This document shows, in pieces, positions 1 to 5,028 of a DNA stretch of 8,572 nucleotides. Origin of the DNA: Sulfurimonadaceae bacterium. GTDB taxonomy: Bacteria > Campylobacterota > Campylobacteria > Campylobacterales > Sulfurimonadaceae. The notes under the pieces are model-generated. The model had not been told where the DNA came from. It worked only from the letters and a program-made list of their open reading frames with translations, and did no database searches. The first letter of the stretch is position 1. The number at the start of each line of letters is the position of its first letter. Made by a program: the position numbers and the translations under genes. Location of the stretch: the NCBI GenBank assembly GCA_030610325.1, contig JAUWRZ010000065.1, positions 1 to 8,572 of the forward strand, written 5' to 3'.

Positions 1-902
1 ACACCCCTGAGGAACTTTTACAAAATGCCGATACCGCCATGTATAAAGCGAAGAACAGCGGAAAGAACAGATATCACTACTATGCTGCATCGATGACAGA
101 ACGTATCTTTGAACGTTCTGTCACTGAAAGCTGTCTCAGAAACTCGATCGAGAGCGATAAGCTCCTCATCTATTATCAGCCTCAGATCAATGCCCAGAGT
201 AATGCTGTCATAGGAGTCGAAGCACTGGTACGATGGGACCTTGCCGATCTCGGTATCATACTGCCTTCACAGTTCATGCCACTAGCAGAGGAGAGCTCTT
301 TACAGCAGAACATCGATAACTGGGTGATGCGTCAAGCCATGACACAGACAGTCGAGTGGTATGAGCAGGGACTCAAGCCCGGCAGACTCTCTTTGAACCT
401 CTCCATGAAACAGCTACTGGAAGAAGATTTTCTAGCACAACTGCACAGTGCCCTTCACGATACCGGTTGTAAGGCACAATGGCTTATCATCGAACTAAAA
501 GAGGAGCAGATCATGGTCGATACTGAGAAAGCGATCTTACGACTACAGCAGATCAAAGACCTTGGAGTCGGTCTGACCATCGATGACTTTGGTATAGGTG
601 CTACCTCATTGAAGAACCTCATACGCCTGCCAGTCACAAGACTGAAGATCGATGACTCCTTCGTCCGTAACATCCCCGAAAGTAAAAAAGATGCCGATCT
701 CGTACGCTCTGTGATCGCCCTGACCAAAAGTATCGACCTCAAGGTCACCGCAAAAGGTGTCGAGACTGACGAACAGCAGGAGTTTCTGATGCACGAAGGA
801 TGTCAGGACCTCCAGGGCTACCTCTACGGTCAACCGATGCCTGCGGATCAGATGGGACAATATCTGCTAAGGAACAAAGAGCAAAACTCTTCTGTCGCCT
901 AA
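1..902 (+). CDS. GGDEF-EAL cyclic-di-GMP signalling protein, C-terminal part (5' end outside window)
   Basis: The reading frame is open from base 3, so the ATG at 39 is internal. The first residues (LLQNADTAMYKAK, then GKNRY) are the typical last helix of a GGDEF diguanylate cyclase domain. A complete EAL phosphodiesterase domain follows over about 250 residues: the EALVRW motif (codons 219-236), an N-L-S motif, ELKE in place of ELTE, DDFG, LKIDDSFV, and QGYLYGQP near the end. EAL domains hydrolyse c-di-GMP to pGpG. Here the usual A-E-G-V-E-T motif reads A-K-G-V-E-T (Lys codon 753-755), and the loop after DDFG reads I-G-A-T-S instead of the common T-G-Y-S-S. Both changes lie at positions known to matter for catalysis, so the domain may be a weak enzyme or a binding/sensor domain. 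Any N-terminal sensor and the GGDEF active site lie outside the window, so cyclase activity cannot be judged. Confidence 0.93.
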   Translation, partial: TPEELLQNADTAMYKAKNSGKNRYHYYAASMTERIFERSVTESCLRNSIESDKLLIYYQPQINAQSNAVIGVEALVRWDLADLGIILPSQFMPLAEESSLQQNIDNWVMRQAMTQTVEWYEQGLKPGRLSLNLSMKQLLEEDFLAQLHSALHDTGCKAQWLIIELKEEQIMVDTEKAILRLQQIKDLGVGLTIDDFGIGATSLKNLIRLPVTRLKIDDSFVRNIPESKKDADLVRSVIALTKSIDLKVTAKGVETDEQQEFLMHEGCQDLQGYLYGQPMPADQMGQYLLRNKEQNSSVA

Positions 903-913
903 GCTCCAGGAGC
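903..913 (+). terminator. Small hairpin directly after the GGDEF-EAL stop codon
   Basis: GCTC (903-906) pairs with GAGC (910-913) around a CAG loop, directly after the TAA and followed by CTTTGTC. The stem is short and the T-run poor, so it is at best a weak terminator. The remainder of the 903-1067 gap is AT-rich and probably holds the promoter of the next gene; I see no other structure there. Confidence 0.25.
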
Positions 914-1012
914 CTTTGTCATGTAATATTTGTTCACTTAAGTCAGCGGTATTGCCCCCTCGTTTCTTAGTCCATCATTAAATAAGATAGATTCTCTCTC
1001 ATTTATGTTTAG

Positions 1013-1061
1013 TTGAAATTTATATCGTTAAAATGCCTCCATCAAACCACACACACAAGGA
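1013..1061 (+). promoter_or_regulatory. Leader of the superoxide reductase gene: AT-rich promoter region and AAGGA ribosome site
   Basis: A strong ribosome binding site AAGGA (1057-1061) lies six bases before the ATG at 1068. A possible -10 element TAAAAT is at 1029-1034, in an AT-rich stretch that also contains TTGAAA (1013-1018). The spacing between those two is too short for a classical pair, so only the ribosome site is secure. Five CA repeats (1048-1057) run straight into the ribosome site. Confidence 0.4.
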
Positions 1062-1067
1062 CCCCTT

Positions 1068-1454
1068 ATGCCAAAGATCAATAAATACGTTGATATCGAT
1101 ACTGTAGAGCGCGAAGCTAAAAAAGACCTGATCGACCGTCACTCACCATTCATCACTGTTACGGGTGAAGCAAAAAAAGGCGAGATGCTTGCTGTCAACG
1201 TCAAGATGGGTCAAGAGTACACACACCCGGATGATTTTGATCACTACATCGAAAGTATCACACTTTTCAATGGTGAGACTAAACTAGCGATGACAGCGTT
1301 TGTCCCAGGAACACTTGGAAATGAGAAATCTCACGCGGAAGTAACATTCAACATCCGTCCAATGGGTAAAAAACTAAATCTGGTAGCACACGGATACTGT
1401 ACAAAACACGGCATTTGGGAATCAACTCCTGTCGTTGTAGAAGTAGCTGAGTAG
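1068..1454 (+). CDS. Class II superoxide reductase (neelaredoxin / SORL domain)
   Basis: A 128-residue cytoplasmic protein without signal peptide, the usual size for one-iron superoxide reductases, which reduce superoxide to hydrogen peroxide at a mononuclear Fe(His)4Cys centre without making oxygen. All five ligands are visible: His25 (in RHSPF), His53 (THPDD), His59 (DHYIE), then Cys111 and His114 in the CTKHGIWE motif. The His53-His59 and Cys111-His114 spacings match the family. There is no N-terminal desulforedoxin domain, which makes it class II. The conserved E-K-H before the first His reads D23-R24-H25 here, so the sixth-ligand Glu and the catalytic Lys are both conservatively changed. 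The start is fixed by AAGGA at 1057-1061. It appears monocistronic, with a hairpin after the stop and a convergent gene beyond. It fits a microaerophilic or anaerobic lifestyle needing oxygen-stress defence. Confidence 0.9.
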   Translation: MPKINKYVDIDTVEREAKKDLIDRHSPFITVTGEAKKGEMLAVNVKMGQEYTHPDDFDHYIESITLFNGETKLAMTAFVPGTLGNEKSHAEVTFNIRPMGKKLNLVAHGYCTKHGIWESTPVVVEVAE

Positions 1455-1468
1455 TCACACCTTCACGA

Positions 1469-1490
1469 TATAAGGCTTTAGCGCCTTATA
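1469..1490 (+). terminator. Likely terminator of the superoxide reductase gene
   Basis: An 8-bp perfect stem TATAAGGC / GCCTTATA with a six-base loop starts 15 bases after the stop codon and is followed by the pyrimidine-rich CTCCTCTTACC. The T-run is weak, but the position between convergent genes supports a terminator. The rest of 1455-1568 holds only a small perfect hairpin at 1549-1561 (ACTCA-CTT-TGAGT), just past the stop of the opposing gene. Confidence 0.55.
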
Positions 1491-1568
1491 CTCCTCTTAC
1501 CCATCCTGTTCCACCCTACCATTCATACACAGATCAATCTGATCCCAGACTCACTTTGAGTATGGCGA

Positions 1569-2738
1569 CTATTTAATACAGTAGAAATAGTGTCTCTCTG
1601 AAAGTTTTGCATCTCTTACTGGACCCTCACTACTGTTTTGCACTATATTATAAGAGATCGCATCATTTTGCTCTGCTGTCCAGAACCAGGAATCTTTATG
1701 CTCGGCTATCTTATTGGCACCAATGATCTCTTGCATCTCATTAACAGATGGCAGCCGCATATCTTGTTCGAGACAACCCGGAAAAGCATCTGAGAACGGC
1801 AATCTATAGCGACTGACATAGAAGGAGATCCCCTTCTCTTTTTGTAAGGAGAACATCTCAGCTTTATAGACTATATCAGAAGTCAGTGTAATGCTCTTCT
1901 CGATCGTCTCGTACCCTTTTTTTGAGACACGTATCTTATATTTTCCCTTAGGAAGCTCTATACCGGCATGATAGACCTCCTTGATGTTAAGTATCTGTAC
2001 CTTTGCATCTGAGGGTGAGCTCTTTATGGTCAATGCAAAAGGCCCAGGAGAGAGTGTGACAGAGTAACTCACATCCCGATCAAGATCTATCCAGAACGAC
2101 CGGCTTATATACCCTTTTTTCGAGACTTTGATATGGTATTTACCTTCTACAAGAACTATCGCATCACTATAGCGAGGCTGGATGTTCAAGATCTGTATTT
2201 TCGCATCTAAGGGAGTCGTCTGTATGGTCAAGCTCCATTGAGCCAGATCAGGCACTGTCGGCTCCTCTACCTTTGTGGGCAATGTCATCTTCTCTGGTGC
2301 GGCATCCATCTGCATCAAAGCCTCCATCTCTGATATAAACGACTTATCAGTGGAGTAAAGCGACCAGACTCCCGCACTAATGGCAAGGAGGACGATAGCT
2401 ACGATGACTCCTATTCTCAAGCGATACTCAGATGTAGCTGTGCTCTTCTTATTGAGGACACTGTTCTCAAGATCACTGTCGGCTAATCGCTCCAAGGTGC
2501 TGCTTTTTCGCTTTTCGACCTTCTGTTTGGCAGCATATTTCTCTTCAAGGCCCATATTTCTCTTCAACTGTGCCACACGCATCAGAATATACTTCTCTCT
2601 GGCATTAGCCTCCATCTGTCCGCTTAATACCAGTGCCTTTTGCCACACTTCCTCGTTAAGATCATTGTTTTCCAACTCTCCTCGAGCATACTCTATCAGT
2701 TCTGATTCATCTATATCAAGCTTATTGCTCTTCATCAC
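1569..2738 (-). CDS. Single-pass membrane protein with two PEGA repeats and a C-terminal DUF1566-like domain
   Basis: A 389-residue protein in four parts. Residues 1-107 are hydrophilic and probably cytoplasmic; residues 31-58 have a W..AL...G....A..KYI.MR..QL pattern. Residues about 109-128 form one transmembrane helix with basic residues just before it. Residues 168-229 and 234-295 are two PEGA-type beta domains, the two copies being 66 residues apart and each ending in VSKKGY. Residues 303-389 form a small domain with RLPSVNEMQEII, WFWTAEQ and a terminal YFYC, similar in plan to the DUF1566/Lcl_C family; its two cysteines (321 and 387) could form a disulfide in the periplasm. PEGA domains are found on envelope proteins, but no specific function can be assigned. 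Translation may start at the GTG (2736-2738) or the adjacent ATG (2733-2735); AAGG lies upstream, though spaced rather far for either. Confidence 0.85.
   Translation of the reverse strand: MMKSNKLDIDESELIEYARGELENNDLNEEVWQKALVLSGQMEANAREKYILMRVAQLKRNMGLEEKYAAKQKVEKRKSSTLERLADSDLENSVLNKKSTATSEYRLRIGVIVAIVLLAISAGVWSLYSTDKSFISEMEALMQMDAAPEKMTLPTKVEEPTVPDLAQWSLTIQTTPLDAKIQILNIQPRYSDAIVLVEGKYHIKVSKKGYISRSFWIDLDRDVSYSVTLSPGPFALTIKSSPSDAKVQILNIKEVYHAGIELPKGKYKIRVSKKGYETIEKSITLTSDIVYKAEMFSLQKEKGISFYVSRYRLPFSDAFPGCLEQDMRLPSVNEMQEIIGANKIAEHKDSWFWTAEQNDAISYNIVQNSSEGPVRDAKLSERHYFYCIK
1911..2231 (-). repeat. Tandem PEGA repeat at protein level (period 66 residues)
   Basis: Codons 2109-2231 encode residues 170-210 and codons 1911-2033 encode residues 236-276. 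The copies share LTI, DAK, QILNI, the G-K-Y core and VSKKGY. The DNA of the two copies has diverged much more than the protein, so this is an old domain duplication rather than a recent DNA repeat. Confidence 0.8.
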
Positions 2739-2759
2739 TCGACCACTCGCCTTATGGGA

Positions 2760-2776
2760 TATCTTCTAAGAAGATA
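2760..2776. promoter_or_regulatory. 17-bp palindrome upstream of the PEGA gene, possible operator
   Basis: TATCTTCT and AGAAGATA form perfect 8-bp arms around one central base, 22 bases before the start region of the PEGA gene. On the minus strand a TACTAT hexamer just upstream could be a -10 element, which would place the palindrome at or just after the transcription start. It could be a repressor site or a small stem in the leader. The rest of 2739-2911 is AT-rich without any other gene I can support. Confidence 0.35.
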
Positions 2777-2882
2777 GTATCAAAAAAAGCGTTTTATCTC
2801 ACTTACGTTATGATCTGTTATTATTTAATGGAAGAAGATTGTTTTTAAAGGAGTAGATATTACACGTAAGCAGAGGTATAAA

Positions 2883-2910
2883 AGCTTGAAAAGTCTATGT
2901 TCGACAAGCT
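2883..2910 (-). terminator. Possible terminator of the J-domain gene
   Basis: On the minus strand AGCTTG and CAAGCT form a 6-bp stem with a 16-base loop, immediately after the J-domain stop codon (2912-2914). It is followed by TTTATA. The stem is short and the loop long, so this is a weak call. Confidence 0.35.
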
Positions 2911-2911
2911 C

Positions 2912-3205
2912 CTAGGCAGCTGGTCGGTGCTTCTTTTTAAGCATCAGGTAAGCCAGGTTTGCTTTTTTACTTCGTTCGACTGCAGCAGCGATCGACTCTT
3001 CACTGAGACCGATCTGCTTATCTGGGTGATACTGCTCTAAGATACGTTTTCTGGCAAGTTTTATCTCCTTAAGCGATGATCTTCGAGGAACATCCAGTAC
3101 TTTATAGGGATCATTACCTTTATATTCGATCTTATCTGCAGACTTTTTTTTTGGATGTTTTCTATCAGGAAGAATCGTCTTCATCAGTGTAAATAAACAG
3201 AACAT
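2912..3205 (-). CDS. Small stand-alone J-domain (DnaJ-like) co-chaperone
   Basis: A 97-residue protein whose C-terminal two thirds is a J domain: NDPYKVLDVP opens helix I, helix II is basic (KLARKRILEQY), the HPD tripeptide needed to stimulate Hsp70 ATPase is present (HPDK), and a helix with AAAVERSKKANLAYLMLKKK follows. It lacks the Gly/Phe region, zinc fingers and substrate-binding domains of DnaJ, so it is a class III J-protein that probably recruits DnaK to one partner. The N-terminus (MFCLFTLMKTIL) is mildly hydrophobic but too short for a normal membrane helix; residues 15-25 are very basic. The start at 3205 is supported by AAAGG eight bases upstream. An A9 run on the coding strand (3144-3152) encodes Lys19-Lys21 just before the J domain. 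It points the same way as the PEGA gene, 173 bases upstream of it. Confidence 0.8.
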   Translation of the reverse strand: MFCLFTLMKTILPDRKHPKKKSADKIEYKGNDPYKVLDVPRRSSLKEIKLARKRILEQYHPDKQIGLSEESIAAAVERSKKANLAYLMLKKKHRPAA

Positions 3206-3228
3206 GACAGCAGCCTTTCTATCCTATA

Positions 3229-3234
3229 AGTATA
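3229..3234 (-). promoter_or_regulatory. Possible -10 element of the J-domain gene
   Basis: TATACT on the minus strand lies 23 bases before the J-domain ATG and upstream of its AAAGG ribosome site. No convincing -35 is seen, which is common in this phylum. Confidence 0.33.
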
Positions 3235-3478
3235 AGAGAATTTGATCTATAGGCTCATTAGTCACAAGAGCATCACACTCTTTGATCCCTAGTACTATTG
3301 CTGAGATCACCATTGGTAACACAGAGGCATCACAATATCATCCTTTATGTTACTATTTGATACGAATTGTTCACTAACAGATGTAGTCTAATAATGAGTA
3401 TCGGTATGATTTTGACCTCATTTTTACCAAGAAGATGTTAGTATCTCTCATATTTTATCTTTAATAGGGTTATGGTCT
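3235..3478. other. Divergent intergenic region between the J-domain gene and the coiled-coil operon
   Basis: This is most of the largest gap in the window and must carry the promoter of the rightward operon and control for the leftward gene. TTGACC (3412-3417) resembles a -35 element, but no good -10 lies at the usual distance; TAGTAT (3439-3444) and TATTTT (3451-3456) are the nearest candidates. GCATCACA occurs twice (around 3268-3280 and 3325-3337). No open reading frame with a ribosome site or RNA-like structure was found. Confidence 0.4.
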
Positions 3479-4375
3479 ATGGGTGATATCTTGACGGTTC
3501 ATGATGCAGCAATACGATTTGGATTCTCTACAAAATATATCTATGCCAAGATACAGGCTGGAGAATTAAAATCACTGCGTAGACAAGGCACCACCTTTAT
3601 CGACTCAGATGATCTCCTACCTTCTCCCCATGCTACCGTACAAGAGGATGAGATGATGGATGATGTACCCTCCTCATCTACCTCCATCAATGAGACACTT
3701 GAAGCCTTAAGTCACCAGATCGATGAACTTAAACATAGTGAACACTCCAGAATCAGTGAGATACCGACTGATGATCATAAGATGGTCGAGTTCCTCGAAA
3801 CGCTTGTCAAAGAGCAAAAACAGCAGATAAGCGAGCTGCAGGAGAGACCACAGGTACAACCCTCAGATCAGGAGATGCTCGACTACCTTCGAGAGGTCAT
3901 CACGCAACAGCGTCAACACATATCAGCACTTCAGGAGAAGCTTGAACGTTCACAAGACGAGGTGATCACCGCCATCAAAGATGCTAATGACAAGAAAGAC
4001 GATCAACTCAAACAGTACATAGAGTTCCTCAACAATTCAACTAAAGAGCTTATCACGACACTTGAACATAAAGAGGATCCCACTACACCAAAAGAGAGGC
4101 ATCTATCGACATACGATAGAGACCATGATGTAGTCGATATCGATGTAGAGATGCCTAGAGAACCGATTCCGATGAGCATCAGTGATTTCTTAAAGACAAA
4201 AGAGCTGACAAAAAAAGAGCGAAAGCACATCAAGAGTACCTTTCTCGCTGCATCGTTCAAAGATCATAAACGCTTTATCACTATAGACGGTAGACTCCAT
4301 CTCTATCCCTATGAGTACTCCTATGACACCCTTCTCGAACATGCCCGAAAGCATAAGAACAAAGGAAAAGGTTGA
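3479..4375 (+). CDS. Helix-turn-helix DNA-binding protein with long coiled coil
   Basis: A 298-residue cytoplasmic protein. Residues 4-46 read as an excisionase/MerR-type winged helix-turn-helix (LTVHDAAIRFGFS, YIYAKIQAGELKSLRRQGTTFID), ending with the usual acidic S-D-D-L. Residues 70-198 are rich in Glu, Gln and Lys and predicted coiled coil; residues 102-122 and 133-153 are two copies of one unit (M..(F/Y)L...(V/I)..Q.Q.IS.LQE) spaced 31 residues apart. Residues 226-298 form a separate basic domain with ISDFLKTKELTKKERKHI and a Tyr-rich stretch near the end. I do not recognise the whole protein; the layout suggests a DNA-bound oligomer or scaffold rather than an integrase accessory factor, as no mobile element is nearby. 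AGGG (3466-3469) supports the ATG at 3479. Its stop overlaps the next start (TTGA), so the downstream UDG-like gene is probably co-translated. Confidence 0.75.
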   Translation: MGDILTVHDAAIRFGFSTKYIYAKIQAGELKSLRRQGTTFIDSDDLLPSPHATVQEDEMMDDVPSSSTSINETLEALSHQIDELKHSEHSRISEIPTDDHKMVEFLETLVKEQKQQISELQERPQVQPSDQEMLDYLREVITQQRQHISALQEKLERSQDEVITAIKDANDKKDDQLKQYIEFLNNSTKELITTLEHKEDPTTPKERHLSTYDRDHDVVDIDVEMPREPIPMSISDFLKTKELTKKERKHIKSTFLAASFKDHKRFITIDGRLHLYPYEYSYDTLLEHARKHKNKGKG

Positions 4376-5028
4376 GATCGTTCCAGGACCTGATGCTGTT
4401 GCAGAACCTCTATCGACTTAAGGCCGCCGGATTCGAATATGTAGATCCGGTAGTCGTCAACCACCGTAATGACGAGACCTTGCCATCAGAGTTGGGATCA
4501 CTACATAAGATGGTCTCGCAATGTCATCTCTGCGACCTGAACAAATCACGCACCCAAGCTATGAGTGGTCAGGGGAACCCTGATGCAGAGGTGATGTTCA
4601 TCGACGCTTATGTCTCGATGGCAGAAGATGAGAGTGGCTCATACTACGCCGGAAGGTCCGGGAGATCATTAAGTGATATGATAGAGAAAGTGCTTGGACT
4701 CTCCCGCGATGATGTCTACATCACCCATGCCGTCAAGTGTAGACCACTGGGTGCACAGACCCCCTCTGCTTCTGAATGGAACAGCTGCAGACCCTACCTG
4801 TTCAAACAGATAGAGCTTATCCGACCCAAACTGATCGTCACCCTCGGACCTGATGCCTATCATCTTCTTACCGATGACCAGAACAGCTTCGACCAGGTCC
4901 GGGGTGAGAAGATACGCTTTGGTGACTATACCGTCATACCTATCTACCATCCACAGTTCCTGCTTCGCAATCCCTCACTTAAACGTGATACCTTCACTGA
5001 CCTTAAGACCATAAAGAGGTACCTATGA
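4372..5028 (+). CDS. Type-4 (Fe-S) uracil-DNA glycosylase-like protein, probably lacking the catalytic motif
   Basis: A 218-residue cytoplasmic protein of the family-4/UdgX-like uracil-DNA glycosylase group. The four 4Fe-4S cysteines are present: Cys51-x2-Cys54 (CHLCDL) and Cys123-x15-Cys139 (VKCRP to CRPYL). Other landmarks are YYAGRSGRSL (for PFVGRAGQLL), YITHAVKCRP (usual Asn replaced by His119), the core strand LIVTLG, and motif 2 as YHPQFLLRNP with His193 kept. Motif 1, normally G-E-x-P-G with a catalytic Glu, aligns without gaps to D-A-Y-V-S (residues 78-82, codons 4603-4617), so excision by the standard mechanism seems unlikely. Residues 1-45 are an extra helix-rich N-terminus. The TTG start overlaps the previous stop (TTGA) with AAAGGA five bases upstream; an ATG at 4393 is an alternative. 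The stop overlaps the next ATG (ATGA). It may be a base-recognition or Fe-S structural protein, or have a different active site. Confidence 0.83.
   Translation: MRSFQDLMLLQNLYRLKAAGFEYVDPVVVNHRNDETLPSELGSLHKMVSQCHLCDLNKSRTQAMSGQGNPDAEVMFIDAYVSMAEDESGSYYAGRSGRSLSDMIEKVLGLSRDDVYITHAVKCRPLGAQTPSASEWNSCRPYLFKQIELIRPKLIVTLGPDAYHLLTDDQNSFDQVRGEKIRFGDYTVIPIYHPQFLLRNPSLKRDTFTDLKTIKRYL

Noticed and set aside
455..860. Open frames on the minus strand inside the EAL domain
   Set aside because: They lie wholly within a well-supported EAL coding region, have no ribosome site and no recognisable domain.
39..902. ATG at 39 as the true start of an EAL-only protein
   Set aside because: The upstream codons in the same frame are typical GGDEF C-terminal helix residues, so the gene extends beyond the left edge.
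1048..1057. Five CA repeats beside the superoxide reductase ribosome site, as a phase-variation tract
   Set aside because: Too short to be notably unstable, and slippage there would only shift spacing upstream of the ribosome site.
1549..1561. 13-base perfect hairpin as terminator of the PEGA gene
   Set aside because: A 5-bp stem without a T-run on the minus strand; too weak to call.
2380..2769. Plus-strand open frame opposite the PEGA gene
   Set aside because: Composition is that of an antisense shadow (Ser/Leu/Phe-rich), and the opposite frame encodes clear domains.
3235..3478. GCATCACA direct repeats as part of a CRISPR or origin-like array
   Set aside because: Only two 8-base copies with irregular context; no spacers, DnaA-box series or AT-rich 13-mers.
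4003..4260. Minus-strand open frame inside the coiled-coil gene
   Set aside because: Shadow of a Lys/Glu/Asp-rich coding strand, giving Ser/Val/Leu-rich sequence with no start context.
3479..5028. Helix-turn-helix plus UDG-like pair as an antiphage defence system
   Set aside because: No nuclease, ATPase, toxin or mobile-element context is visible, and the operon continues into an envelope gene, so a defence label is not supported.
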